From contig NC_049980.1 in assembly GCF_000003815.2 (NCBI RefSeq), positions 411,794 through 475,793 of the forward strand: a stretch of DNA of 64,000 bases. Reading direction: 5' to 3'. This document shows, piece after piece, positions 31,021 to 43,700 of the stretch. The first letter of the stretch is position 1. The number at the start of each line of letters is the position of its first letter. The position numbers and the translations under genes are program-made. Origin of the DNA: Branchiostoma floridae. Lineage: Eukaryota > Chordata > Leptocardii > Amphioxiformes > Branchiostomatidae. Below the pieces are notes generated by a model. That model worked only from the letters and a program-made list of their open reading frames with translations. It was not told the origin of the DNA and did no database searches.

Positions 31021-31167
31021 CTGCTTCTAGTTCCAGGCGGGGTTGCTACCTACTGGACTACAGACGCTTCAATTTTGGCGAGCTTATGAAACCACAAAGA
31101 GCAAAACTAGGCCATACACGTCAATCATAGCCATAGGGCAAGATAACTCTGTCTTGCACCTGCGTAA

Positions 31168-32413
31168 AGGTCCCCTCTCACTTGACGTGGGGCACGCTTG
31201 CGGCATTGCTGCGTTCGAAAACGCAGATGTACCCCCACGGAACCTAGAGGTGCCCCCACGAAACCTAGAGGTGCCGCAAGCAAACCTAGAAGTGCCGGTT
31301 GCAAGCGCGACGTTTTTTAAAAAGTTTAAAAATAACGCAAGTGGCAAGATGCCCCAACAGTGCCCCAATAATGCTCCCACAGTGCCACCACCACACCCCA
31401 AACAGTATCAAGGATATATTTTGCCTATTTTACACCAAGAATAAAACCAAAAGTAAACATCCTTTTATCACCGAAAAGCTAGTTTAGATGCATTTCTAAT
31501 ACTTAACAGCGGTTTTCGATCCAGTTACAGCATTGCGAATTCCACAAAACTTACCTTGTATCCGTATTCAGAGTTAACTTGAAAATACATCTTTTGATTT
31601 ATTCAATAGAAAGTAGGTCAGTATTTTATACTTGAAAACAAAAAAATTAAGTAACTGGTTTATCGATCAACCTACGGATGTAGAGAAAAAAATTATCGTA
31701 CAACGTTCAAAAAGAAATTATTTATGTTAGATGATAACGTTTGTTTTTGAGTTTGCGTTATAACGTTACAAGCAGTGTAATAATTGCTGGTAGCCTGCCG
31801 CCGATAAAATACAAAATTGCAGTCATTCGGACCCTTGGGCCATATTTTTCTCACTTTTTACAAATATGATAGACTTAGACATCATCGATAGGCTGGCAAG
31901 CCATCCGCCGACAATGAAAATACTCCGCGTCATACAAAAAAAAGTATGAAATATCAAGCATTTTCATTTTAAAAAATTGCAAAATTGGTGATTATACATC
32001 AAGTAGCTTAATAAACATATAAATATACATCATTACACATAGCGTTACATGGTGCAAAACGTACACGTCGAGTCAAATCTGGTATATGGTTCATGTCCGT
32101 TCATTCGGGTCATTTCTTTTACTGTAAAAGTTTTTCAAGGTTATCTGTAGCATATGTATCATATAGTTCATTATCATAAGGGAAATCTTTTCAATATAAA
32201 TCTCATTTTGGGCATTCTCATCATTTTCCGGTGATTTTTCATAAATTGACAACGTTGCAATTGTCAATAACATGTTCATTTAGTCTAGAAACGCAACAGT
32301 GCCGCACGTCAGTGTGAGTGCAAGACAAAATCGGCGAAATTAACACAACAGTACCGCAGTGAACGAACGCAGCAATGCCGCAAGCGTGCCCCACGTCCAG
32401 TGAGAGGGGACCT
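31168..32413. mobile_element. 1.25-kb MITE with TAA target duplication, PIF/Harbinger-like
   Basis: Left TIR aggtcccctctcacttgacg and ggggcacgcttgcggcat are matched by their complements at the right end. TAA flanks the element at 31165-31167 and 32414-32416. The GPCR 1 copy lacks the insertion and reads gcacctgcgta joined to ggatacaggatcctgg, so this is an occupied site opposite a natural empty site. A 3-bp TWA duplication suits PIF/Harbinger. Three near-identical short repeats (gtgcccccacgaaacctaga type) lie at 31228-31290. No transposase was seen. Confidence 0.8.
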
Positions 32414-32416
32414 TAA

Positions 32417-33246
32417 GATACAGGATCCTGGAAACGCGTCATACGCAAAACGAGGTTTATGTTTAATCTACCTGATCATCATCATAACAGCAATATAATG
32501 TTCTACTTTCCGTGTCATTTCGGCAAGATGAAAAGCGGTCACATCTGGAGAAAAGCCAGTCTAATCTATACAATCTTGGTTCCCCACTGTGACGATTCCA
32601 TCATGGACTAACATCAAACATGTTTTATAATCTCTCCTAGCAACGAATGTGTTACAATAGTATCAAAATAGCGCAATTTGTCCGTCTCATTTTCTTTGGT
32701 GTTTCACGCATTTGCGTCATTAATCGCTTAGGCTTATCCTCTGATGTGTATTGAGTCTCTGCAGTGGGCATAGAGATTGTGGTAGAGATTAATGAGAAGG
32801 AAGAAAAGGCTCTCGGCCAGCAGTTTCAGTTTTCATTGCAAGGCTACTACTGTCAGGTGGTATGGGAAGATTTTAGGATAGATTGAAGAGATTTTGGTAG
32901 TCAAGAAGAGCTTGTCACCGATTCTCCGGACTAGGATGTGCTCATTTGAGGTCTAAACGTATTGACCTCGCTTCTTACTCTTTGTCCTCGACCAAGAGGG
33001 GAGCTTAAGACGGGCATGTGTTGACTGTTTTGGAGTTAACTACTGCCTGAGCGTCTCTCATCAGAGTGTTTTGGAAAGGAGACGGACAAGAGCAGCGGTT
33101 ACCCCTCCACGGCCATTTTCTTCTATCCAATGCAACCTCCAGACCACCTCATTTACAGACTTGGCAAGACAACAGGCATTCGACCAAGCTGTCATTGTTA
33201 TTGTTATATACAGGGTTGTTGCAACTGCGTGAACATCTAACGAAAA
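32417..33246 (+). promoter_or_regulatory. Upstream region of GPCR 2, conserved with GPCR 1
   Basis: Matches the GPCR 1 upstream DNA in reverse orientation, including caggatcctggaaa, ggcaagatgaaaa, cattccatcatggactaac-like and tttgcgtcattaatcgct blocks. No core promoter could be defined. Confidence 0.6.
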
Positions 33247-34383
33247 ATGGAGACAAATCTCAGCGCTACCCTCAACGGGTCGGCTCTAGCCGCTCCTCCT
33301 AACACCACGGGACGATGCTTCGAATGGTTTGCGGAAAACGGCCTGAGTGAGAACGTGACATTCGGGACTGTGGTGAAGATCTGCGGGAACTCTTCGGGCT
33401 GGGGTCCGTTTGCCTTTCCCGGCAGGGAAGTCTTGACGATTTTCTCAAGTTTTCTTTGTGTCCTTCTCAACGGCCTCGTTGTCTTCGGCGTTGCTAAGTT
33501 ACAGCAAAACAAACCGCTGTACTACTTGATCGCAAATCTTGCAGTAACCGATATCATGACCAACATTGTAGGCAATGTCATGCTCGAGCTTACGGAAACT
33601 GTGACGTACCGAATGTTTATTGTCTTTATAGTCACGGTACTGCACTTCCCCGTGATCCTATCTCTGACCGGGCTGGTACTTCTGTCCGTGGACCGGTATG
33701 TTTCCGTCCAGCACCCCATTTTCTACCACGGCACCGTGGGCAGCGGGCACGTACTGGTGGCGGTGGCAGGAGCTTGGGTGTCCGCCGCTCTGCTCTGCTT
33801 CTCCCCGATGATGGGATGGAACTGTAAAGGGACGAACACCAGCAACGATAGGTGCTTCCTCGGCGCTGTAGAGGGGAGCTTCATCGTGTTCATGACGGTT
33901 CTGTGTGCGGCAGGGGTTGTCGTGGTGGTGTTCACGAACGCCCGTGTCTTCGTGACGCTCAGGCGACGGCTGAACATAGCTGCGAACGGGAACCATCAAC
34001 AGCATGTCGGGTGCGTCCATATGAACCAGCAGCACATCATCTCCGCACAGAAAAAGGCAAGAAGCGTTCTCGTCATTATAGTCGTATTCCTTATCACCTG
34101 GCTTCTGTTTCTGTGGTGGCAAGTGACAGTACTGGTCTCCATCTACAATAGCTGGGAAAGTTTGGTCAGCATAGGCATCAATTTGCAGTTTCGGTTCGTG
34201 TTTCTTGTCGTCTTGTGGTTGTCTCCCATCGTGAATCCTCTCGTGTACGCCTTCCGATTGCCGGCGCTGAGGAGGGTGGTGTGGAACAGTCTCATGAACG
34301 GAGCGGTCCGTCTCTGGCGACGTCTCGTCCCGCCACAACAGGTACATCCCGCCGCTATACAGATGCCAGCCGTTGATGTTTAA
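33247..34383 (+). CDS. Rhodopsin-family GPCR, MECA group (copy 2)
   Basis: A single-exon frame of 378 residues encodes a plasma-membrane receptor with unknown ligand, closely similar to copy 1 (most residues identical in TM1-TM7). Motifs: NLAVTD in TM2, SVDRYVSV after TM3, PMMGWNCKGTNTSNDRC at loop 2, and NPLVYAFRLPALRR in TM7 and helix 8. As in copy 1, TM3 lacks its cysteine and TM6 lacks the CWLP proline. The start METN is the first in-frame ATG after a stop. The tail ends QQVHPAAIQMPAVDV, which keeps a hydrophobic C-terminus (V-D-V) of the kind some class II PDZ domains bind. That tail is lost in copy 1. It is inverted relative to copy 1, with the p38 gene between them. Confidence 0.93.
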   Translation: METNLSATLNGSALAAPPNTTGRCFEWFAENGLSENVTFGTVVKICGNSSGWGPFAFPGREVLTIFSSFLCVLLNGLVVFGVAKLQQNKPLYYLIANLAVTDIMTNIVGNVMLELTETVTYRMFIVFIVTVLHFPVILSLTGLVLLSVDRYVSVQHPIFYHGTVGSGHVLVAVAGAWVSAALLCFSPMMGWNCKGTNTSNDRCFLGAVEGSFIVFMTVLCAAGVVVVVFTNARVFVTLRRRLNIAANGNHQQHVGCVHMNQQHIISAQKKARSVLVIIVVFLITWLLFLWWQVTVLVSIYNSWESLVSIGINLQFRFVFLVVLWLSPIVNPLVYAFRLPALRRVVWNSLMNGAVRLWRRLVPPQQVHPAAIQMPAVDV

Positions 34384-34439
34384 CTTAAAGTATAGACAGT
34401 TTGTGACAATTACGTTGATCTAAGCGTTTCGGCTGATCC

Positions 34440-34613
34440 AAGAAAAAGAAATCTATTGTAGCCCTTAGATGACAACAAAATACACAAAAAGTAAGAGCAT
34501 TCGTTCTTTATCTCCGGAATTCGAGTTGTATGTTGTGCGTTGTAGCTAGGTTTAGTATATTTCGAACTCCGCAGTGCCGCACAAGTACCCAAAGTGCAGT
34601 GAGATACCACCTT
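34440..34613. mobile_element. Fragment of the TTA/TAA-flanked MITE family
   Basis: The right end reads cgcagtgccgcac then aaagtgcagtgagataccac, the family's terminal sequence. Inner attcgttctttatctc matches the family interior. The left end is missing. Confidence 0.6.
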
Positions 34614-35384
34614 TAGCGGTCGGGGGTGAATTACTTGAAGCTTATAGTTAGTTTTATTTTGCTAGTGTCTGTTATATAATGCCAAACTGTAAACGGTGTC
34701 AGTTGACATCAATACGACAGTAATTGCTTCAGTTGTGACCACTGGAGTGTAAGGTTAAGGAACACTTAAAACGGGAGGAGCCTACTGTTTTCGATAACAG
34801 ACCGCATCAGAATTTCCAACTGTTGCTGCAACTGTTTATTTTGCGTAAATATTTTTTTCAACATTAAATAGCCAGGCCTATATGGTTTGGTAAGTATAAT
34901 TATATTGTATTGAGACATTAGACAATTGTATTTCTAGTGTCAGAAGCAAAGTGTAACATGATAAACATTGAGATTTTATTGTATGATAACCTTTAATTTC
35001 ACACAAAGCGTTTGTAATGTTGGTAATGTAAAATGTACAAACCGTCTTAACGATCTTCAGTTTTCGATATTGCCAATTTGTGGTGCAGTAGACGTTTTTT
35101 TACCTTCCAAAACACATTCTGTGTGATCTTTTAGTTGTTAGCACCGTCTTCTATTCGAATAGCGTGTATGGCGGCCTTGAAAAGGTGTCTTCTGAAAAGA
35201 AACAACTGTTCCGCCATATCTTCTACTGTATTTTGTACCTTGATATTAAATATACATAAATAAATGCGATCACTCTGTTGCCTTACTGTGACCAAAATTT
35301 GATTTGTGTTAACACTGACTTCATATGCAATATCATGCAAAGGTGTAAACAAACATGAGTAAAGAAAGCATCAAAACACACAGG

Positions 35385-36230
35385 AGTACGTTCACTGCGG
35401 CACTCTTATGTTATTTTCACAGATTTTTTATTATTTACCTGCTTTAAAAAAAACAGGAAATGTTTTTGGTAGGGATCACGATTTGGAGTGTGTGATTCCG
35501 GACCGATACTTTAGGACCTCTGGATGGATTGCGATCATGTTTGCTGTGGGGTTAGATATTGTAAGCCATTGTGCATTAGAAGTTTGCTGCAGTTTTGTCG
35601 TTCGTTTGAAAAAAAAATTACACCCCTTTTTAACAGTAGATTGGTCCCAATAACTGATAACTGAATACTATCTAGAGCAAGCCAGCTGGGCAACTAGGCA
35701 CCCCTATCACCACTGTGTGCGGGGTGAATCACTACATACACATTAGGGATATAACGCCGATGGCTGCACAGATCCACAACTAGTAGAAAGAGTAACTGTG
35801 ACCATCCCTGTGTGAAATGAACCATGCATTTATATACACATTAGAGATATGTGCCAGGTGTAGGTGTAACAATAGGAAATGAAAAGGAAATGGTGAGGTC
35901 ATTACAAAGGTGTGGTTTTGGACCTCAAATTTTACCATAGGTAGGTATAAAAGAACAATGGTGGAATAATTTTCACAAACATCAAACCATGTCAACCCCA
36001 CAACACACCATACGCACCATCACAATACAAAATATTTCATGCAGGTTTGAGTTTCAGACTCTTGTTTCAAGTGATTTTGATATTGCGCAATACGTAAAAG
36101 TATGACTTAGCAGACAACAAACTACACAAATGTAAGAAAATTCATTCTTTATTACTGAAATTCGTTGAGCCATTCGGATCTATTAACCCCGCTAACCGTT
36201 GCCCAAAGTGCAGGGAGATACCACCTTAAC
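35385..36230. mobile_element. MITE of the same family, interrupted
   Basis: Bases 35385-35430 (gttcactgcggcactcttat) and 36065-36230 (aatacgtaaaagtatgactt to cagggagataccacc) look like two consecutive parts of one element. The intervening 630 bases differ and may be a later insertion with no recognised class. Confidence 0.4.
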
Positions 36231-36325
36231 TGTGTACTTCAAACTTTCTCTGTACGTGTTGGCTGCGCCTTTAATCCCTGAAAACGCTATAGTGTCTGCT
36301 ATGCAGGCCATACCCTGCTTGAAGG

Positions 36326-36846
36326 GGCATTCCACTCCACACGGGAGTGTTATTTTCCGATAGATATTACTTTTAGGAAGTAATAAATGCATTCTTCTTC
36401 ACATTATACGATAAAGTACCCAGTTGCTCCACTTGCCTCAAAAGCATAAAGTCTTCTACTAAACTCCCAAGGTACCCTCTAATTGAATTAATCCTTTGGC
36501 TAAATACAATGCAAAACTTTTAGAAAAGGTTACAAATCTAATTTCAGGATCGCTAAAAAATCTCGTTTTGTTATGTGTTCTTTGCAATCTTATGAGCAAT
36601 GTGCTTTCTCGGTGTACTTAGCGATCCTCATTAATTCCGAAAATATGCACGATAAACAAAGTGTCTATGCGTATAAGGAATGCATGGGTAGGGTCTGCAT
36701 GGGTTTAGTGAGTGTCATATTGTTTTACAGAACAAACATCGCGCAATTCATCCCAAGGTGAATTCAACAAATTTCGTCTGGTTATGTATTCATTGACACA
36801 TTATCTATTGGAAAACACCACCCCCTTCTGGAGTGGAATGCCCCTT
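36326..36846. mobile_element. Inverted-repeat MITE, about 520 bp
   Basis: The left arm aaggggcattccactccac with ttattttccgatagata is matched by the complement at 36797-36846. Inner sequence (ggtagggtctgcatgggttt, acaaacatcgcgcaattc) recurs in reverse orientation at 51455-51660. Confidence 0.6.
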
Positions 36847-37349
36847 TAGTAGTACACAAGCCAAAAAAAAAAAGGACAACAATATGATAGAAATGATTAT
36901 ATATGTATTTCTTCTTTTAACCAGTAGGACACTTGTCTGAAAATCAGTGACCGGGAACTTTCATTAGTGTTTTCGTGTCTTAAAAAAGTTTAAAACATCA
37001 AAATTTCAAAAATGTTGTCTTAACTTTTGTTTACATATAGCTTGCCTCTTTAAACTGTATAACTGCGCTCTTGAGATAACTCGAGCGTTCGAACTGTTAA
37101 ACACCAAAATCTGAAAATGTTTTGACACAGTCAGTTTGTACATATCAACGCATAAATGTTCAATTTATATACCTCTTTAGCTTCTATGACTTACTGAACA
37201 GTCATTGGCTAATTTTTTAGACGCCACACTTATTATTCACACATTCTGGTGGTGATTGGCTACGCATTTGATGTTAATACTCCTCCAGAAGTTCTTTTAA
37301 TCGTTGGTTGTCTCAAACATTGATTGACCGGGCGTTGGACGTCATTGAA

Positions 37350-37475
37350 TCACTCCTGTAGATCGTGCCATACGTTTATTGGTTGTCAAGGTACTAAATT
37401 TGTGATTGGTTGTGCGCGCGTGACGTCACTCGGCCTCCATAAGGTCGTGCCAGACGTTGATTGGCTTTCCCCGAT
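37350..37475 (-). repeat. Duplicated 3' end of the last C2 exon
   Basis: The exon sequence aatcaacgtctggcacgac is repeated about 79 bp downstream as aataaacgtatggcacgat. In one frame the second copy still reads [10 protein letters not shown] then a stop, against [16 protein letters not shown] in the exon. Confidence 0.7.
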
Positions 37476-37742
37476 GACGTACCGCCCTCCGAACGTGCTG
37501 CAGTTCGCTCTCCTCGGTAGCCATCGCCCCGAGCCGAACCTGTCCGATCACTCCGTCGGCAAGTATTCGGGCGTGATCGTAAACAGTCACGATGAAGCTG
37601 CAGTCCGCGAAGACGTCGGATGGAAACTGGAAACTGAAGGCCTCCTTGAAGACAGGGTCGCACGTCTTGCGCTGGATCTTGGTATGTCTCGTGTCGTCTT
37701 CGGCGCCATCAGGTCCGTGCATGACGATCTTTACATAAGAGT
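37426..37742 (-). CDS. C2 gene: last exon (C2B second half)
   Basis: 317 nt. The acceptor cttttcag is followed by AC, which completes an Asp codon, giving [59 protein letters not shown] and ends [17 protein letters not shown]. WHDL occupies the position of the WHxL motif seen at the end of synaptotagmin C2B domains. In loop 3 the usual DxD is DHA. Confidence 0.85.
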
Positions 37743-40700
37743 CTGAAAAGAATAAATGAAAAAATTTAGTCGAATAAGTTTTCGCTGAGCTAAGTGAATG
37801 GTACAAAAAGACATAAATTAGATACATTGCTAAAAGTACCGTGGTCTAGCATATGAGCTTGGCTTCATTTTGCTTATATGTAAAGGTGAAATAGTAAGAT
37901 TAGTTAGCTATAGTTGATTTGGTCAAAGCGCATCATTAATATTTTCAGTGGTATATAGTTAGAATGCAAGCTAGAACGTTTAACAAAAAAGACAACATAT
38001 AACGTCAAAAGATTGAAATTATATGCAGATGAAGTAAGCAAATTGTCAACCGGCACCGATTTCTTCTTTAAATATCTTACAATGAAAATTCGCGTGCCTT
38101 TGCTTCAAAGGGTCCAGTAATAGAAATGAAATACGTTGCCTATGAAGACAGTCTTTTTTTTTTCTTTACAAAACATTAGGATTATATAAACGTTTGTTGA
38201 AATCAGCTAAGCTCGTGAAAGCCTGTCTCCTTGGAGTCTCATCTGGCGGGCGTACATCACACACAGTCCGTGTGTGCTCTTTCTAACCCCAATTACTTCC
38301 CATGGAACCTCGGGGGAGGTTGCGTTAAGCTGCACTCGGAGGGATCGTCACATAATGTGACATTTTGTCTATTTCGAAATGTAATCGTTGCCAAAATATC
38401 TATCAACCATCCACTAATACATCCCTGTACCCATCCGTTCCTCAATTGATCCATCCTTCCTTAAATCTATTCATCCATTCCTCCGTTCGTCCATCAATCC
38501 ATCCACCCGTCCGTTCATCCATCCATCCGTTGATCCATCATCCTTCCTTTAGTCAATTTGTCAACTCTTCTGTTCGTCCATCCATCCATCCATCCGCCCG
38601 TCCGTTCATCTATCCATCCGTTGATCCATCCTTCCTTATTCAGTCTATTCATCCATTCTTCTGTCCGTCCATCCATCCATCCATCCATCCATCCATCCAT
38701 CCATCCATCCATCTATCCATCCATCCATCCACCCGTCCATCCATCCATCCATCCCATCCATCCATCTATCCATCCCACCACCACGGATACCATCATGCTG
38801 CAGCTCTTGTTCGATAACACATGGACAAGCTCAACATCCCAAGGACCTGTAAAAACAAACACACATATCAATAACGGATACTTATGGGTTATGCGTATTT
38901 TTATTTGCTTCAAGACAGACATGAACAATGTGGAACTCGCGAGAACTGAGACTAGTACATTCTCCATGACGAAGATGTGCTGGTAGACATCGAAAATTTG
39001 AGAGGTATGTACTGTAACTTTACAAAACAGTCATTGATTGAAGAAAATTGTTGTAACCCCATGAACAATGTGGTATTGTACTAAAGTTTCTATCTTATTG
39101 TATACCATAATGCATTCGTTCAGTCATTTAATGAACCTTTACTCTTCCTTACGTCTTTTTATAATAAAGGAAACTTTTCCCACCCTCCATTCGTTTTCGC
39201 ATGCTTGCATTAGTTTTGGGATGCACAGGAAGTGTTATCCATTCAGTCGAATTCGTACGTCCTAAGGAAAAACAGGAGTTGCTAAAATGTTACGTTGCTA
39301 CCTACGTAAAAAGTGCCACCTGGCGTTATTATCTCGCAATGCATCTTAAGACTAAAGTGCCACATTGCACTTTCGTCGGGTAAATCTGACAGGGATTAGC
39401 TTTAAGCCATCACACATCCATTGCATTTGTACAAAGGTCTAACGTGTGTTAGCATTTGCCATTTCATCAAACATGGGGCCGACACTTTTCAAAGCATCTT
39501 ACCGAGGGCTTTGGCTGTGCTTAGCTTTGATATTGAGATTGTCCATCAATGTCATATAAGCGAAAGTACGAACGAAGTCTGGTGCGAACGGTGTATGTTT
39601 CAAATTCCTTATCTTGAAATACGTTTTGCATGTTTGAAAGTCATATCATGGCACGGACCGGGTTTATAAATCCCCACATTATTTATCTACATTAGATCTT
39701 GGTATGTTTCATTATTATTTAATATAATTATATCAGGCAACACTTGAGATGTCTTACTTAGGCCACAGCAAGTAAATTTATGTATGGCATCAGCGCGCGC
39801 ATTACTTTTCGCCTGATTTCAGAAAAAAATTCTCATGCAGGGATGGTCAACATGACGATAAAGTTCCAAAATGAGCAGATGAATGTGTTGTAGCACAATA
39901 ATTGTACTTGTAGAAGTGACACTTGCGAGGTACCCGAGATTGTAGCTGCAGAAATGAAACTTATTGGATAGTTGAAAAAGTGACACCAATATGGAAGCCA
40001 TGAGTGTGGTCACCAACTTTGTTGGTGATGCCAGTCTACCACACTAGTGTCACTTTTACCACACCAGTACATGTCTTAAATACAGGAATAAATGCCTTGT
40101 TGGTTCTGATACCATGTTTTGTCCCTTTATTTCTTTTTACAACAGTCATCACAACCTAATGGTGACTATTTTTGATCATGTAGCCATCTTGTTTTATTCA
40201 CCCATCTTGTTTTTTTCGCCATGTTGCACTTTTTTTGCAATCTGCAGAGAATGTCATCCATAAAATTTACTTCAAAAAAAATTATGGCGATTCGCCAAAC
40301 CCTTCTTGAGATATTCTCATTCAAACTCATGATAAAACGGCTCTTTCAGCACCAAAAAGCCGCTTGAGGGCCCAATCTACACCACTTGCCCTCTGCCCTA
40401 AGAGCTACCTAATACTCATAAATAAAGACAACAGCACATCACGAACTCGAAATACTAAAACCGTTAGTCCCGCTGCAGTACCATAACAAGCCGCTGGGCT
40501 CCCAAAGTCTAATGATGTCAAGTTCTCATCAAGACCGACGCACAAGTAAAGGAAATAACCAAAATGAGTAGACGCGAACTATGAACCCTAAACATTCACT
40601 CTACCACATGTTTCGAAACTAATTGGCGAAGGTAATATTAGAATCCATTCAGAAATACATTTATAAGCAAACACAAGGAACGTTTGAAATCATCCCTGAC

Positions 40701-43700
40701 AGCAGCTGGCTCACTAGTCGAGACACTTATCCATAGCCTGATGGAACACAGATGTACCTGGTATAACAAATACACGCTGTTAGGCTCTCAATATAAATGT
40801 GGCAAGCCGCAAGCATTGCTTACACATATCAAGGCCATGTTGACTCTTAAAATGGATGACATCACTTTTCAAATTTCTTCCGTTTTGAAAAAGAAAATAA
40901 CTTGTTTTCGATCGTACTGTACATCGAAAAAAAGCAGCGGATTAATGAAGGAATATTTCAGAACGGACACTGATTTCATAAAATATAAAAATCAATTTGA
41001 TAGGGGGGAAGAATAAGAATAAATGATCTATCGTTCGGTATACCGTGTGTTTACTTTTGTTTATTTGTTCAAGCTTTCTGACCATTTGGATTTTTTGTAC
41101 TATGAAGGCAATTACCTAGTACCTTTTTGGCACGTTTGTTTTTCGTAAGATTGGATGCTCAGTGTTTTAGGTTCCCGAAGGATGTCATCCAGCATAGCGT
41201 AACGTATAGGGGAACCACAAGAGAGAAAAACAACGTTTAAATAGCATGCAATTTATTGTAAGATGAGTCTTCACAATCCCGTTCACGTTTTTAGAACACG
41301 TTAATTTGTTCACGAGGGATTTGTTAGTAATCCCTGGCAGCTGAGATGGCATCCTTAGTAGCTCAGTGGATACCACGGTGTGAAACACACTATGAATATC
41401 CATTACTGGGGCCACAGCAAATAAATTGTCTTGATGACATCCTCTGTAGTCTAGAAATTTCATGCAAGAGGGGTGACAAAAACAAGACGGATGAAACCAT
41501 AGCAACATATCTTGATTAGAAAGCAAGTGGATCCAATGGACGGCATCCTCTACAGATCCCACATTTAAGAAAAAAAATTCAACCTTAAGGATCCTTTGCA
41601 TACGTAGAGAAATAAAAAAATGTCAGAACCAGCTGTCACATGAATTTAGTATAAAAACCGGAAGATTCCCCAAAATTCCTATTTGATAAAGGTTTTCTTT
41701 CATTTTGTCCAGAGCTAATTGAGGACGAATTTAGTTCCAAATATTTTGATATATAAGTACGTAACCACACACAAGACTGCCATCTTATACACAAGGGACT
41801 TGTAGAGAAAGTTAATAATAACATGTGACAGACCCTGCATGATCTATGTAAGAAAATATAAAATGACGTTAAAAGTTTCTCCAACGTTATCACTATTATT
41901 TAATGCTGAACGTTTGAAAAAAAAAGATGGGAATCAAAAAGATATAAGATCGATCGGTAAAAAACTAACATGAATATTAACTATCTACGCACCATGATAT
42001 TTTAACAAGAATTAAAGCAATAAAAGATGGTATCACGGCCCAAAAAAGTCAAGTAACTACCGATATGCCAAAATAGGATCTTGATATATAGCACAAACAT
42101 AGTTAACCCCTGTTGGAGGTGAATCTCTTCTTCCCAAAGGTAACGAACTATCTCAATCACCAAGTCGTCAAGAAGAAAGCGGCGAGGCTTTGGCGAGGCA
42201 AATCCCATAACCCGAATCTCCAGGGTTGGAGGCGCTGATGACAGACTTACTACCGGGATCCTGATCCCTTTTAAGTACATCCAGTCATTCCTAACCCCTT
42301 CACCTTCGCAATGACTGTCATCAATCACTCCGCGTTCTGTCACGGTGAATTCTAGAGAGTGCATTTACGTCGGGCAATGTTTTGTTAAAGGTGCATCGTG
42401 TATATCAAGTCCGAACATGGTCCGTATGGATTTCTTTTATACGTTAGCACATACAATTCATACCTAATTGGGAATATTAATAGTATTGTGAACGTTTTAA
42501 GAACGCGTACTGAGTTGTACTGTACGCATGCTTGAGTACCTAGACTACGCATGATACTTATGGTGCACTCTCACTGCAATTGCGTCAAGATTGCGTCACT
42601 ACGGGGTTCGAAAGATATTTAACGAATTTCAGAGATAAAGAACGAATTTTCTTAATTTTTGTGTATTTTGTCGTTTTCTTAGTCACGCTTTTATGTATTA
42701 AGCAATCTACAAATTGTAAAATATCGGAGAAGAGAACAAAGCACTGACGCAAGTGCAGTGAGGGTGCACCTTTAGTATGTAGTAACACAATAGGGAGTGA
42801 CAAAGCTCTATAGACCAAGTCTGTAGGCGCAAATATTTCATTAGACGAAAGATATCAGCAACGATAAAACTGTCCCGTCTGACTTATATGATAGCCTCTA
42901 GGATTGTAGAGCTTTCTTAAAGAAAGTCACTACACGTTTGAAACGATAATGATACGCCTATGAACTTCAAAGGGTTTGAGCCTGCCCTTAGTGCTGAATT
43001 CCTCGGAGTGGTTATGACTCTAAAAGCGTTGGTTTTATGTGACAAGTTAAAGGTAACGTAAGCAATATAAGCCCAAGTAAGCGTTGTAGAAGTTCAAACA
43101 TCTATTATTAGTAGTATTACTGAATTCTTTTGGGCAATTTTCTAAGTGATAAGATGATACCTTTATTCCTTTATTAGGACACCCTTCAGCCCGTAGGGCT
43201 AGTCTTCCAGGGTTCGAACAGATACACCACAAACGTACATGTAAATATATATATATATATACATAACAGATAAAAACATTCACAATCATAAAAAAAAACT
43301 ATCAACTTGAGAATACATGATGGTAGATTGTCGTTTTAAATCGTGAAATGTTGGGCAGGGATCTTTTGATGTGTGTCGGTAGGACATTCCATAGACTGAT
43401 GGCACGGTAGAGAAAAGTTCGCTTTTTTGAGTTTGTTTTGGGCTTAGGCAGTTTAAAACTGAAGGAATCGGATAATCTAGTTGAATATGTCTGGGAACTC
43501 TATTCCGTTCCATACAAACATTCAATTAAGGAGCACAAATCTGACGCCACAGCGGCGCGAGGACGATATAAAGTCTAATTTCTGTAGGTTACAATCTTTA
43601 GGGAATCCTAGTGAGGATTGTTTATGGCCCGTTTTTAACCGCTTGAAGTAGGAAACAATGATGTAAATGTGGAAATATTTTGAATTAGATATCAAGTCAT

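Noticed and set aside
31043..31444. 133-codon frame with Pro/Arg/Asn repeats
   Set aside because: It covers the TIR and short internal repeats of the MITE at 31168.
38365..38967. Open frames rich in Ile-His-Pro-Ser or Trp-Met-Asp-Gly
   Set aside because: They are translations of the ATCC microsatellite, apart from the C2B piece at its edge.
40684..41016. 110-codon frame on plus
   Set aside because: No ATG at its start, no family features, and within an intron on the opposite strand.
41185..41601. 138-codon frame on minus
   Set aside because: Composition and motifs give no family, and no splice sites join it to the C2 exons.
42002..42364. 120-codon frame on minus with [20 protein letters not shown]
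   Set aside because: Slightly reminiscent of a beta-sandwich domain, but no family could be named and the phase does not fit the C2 gene.
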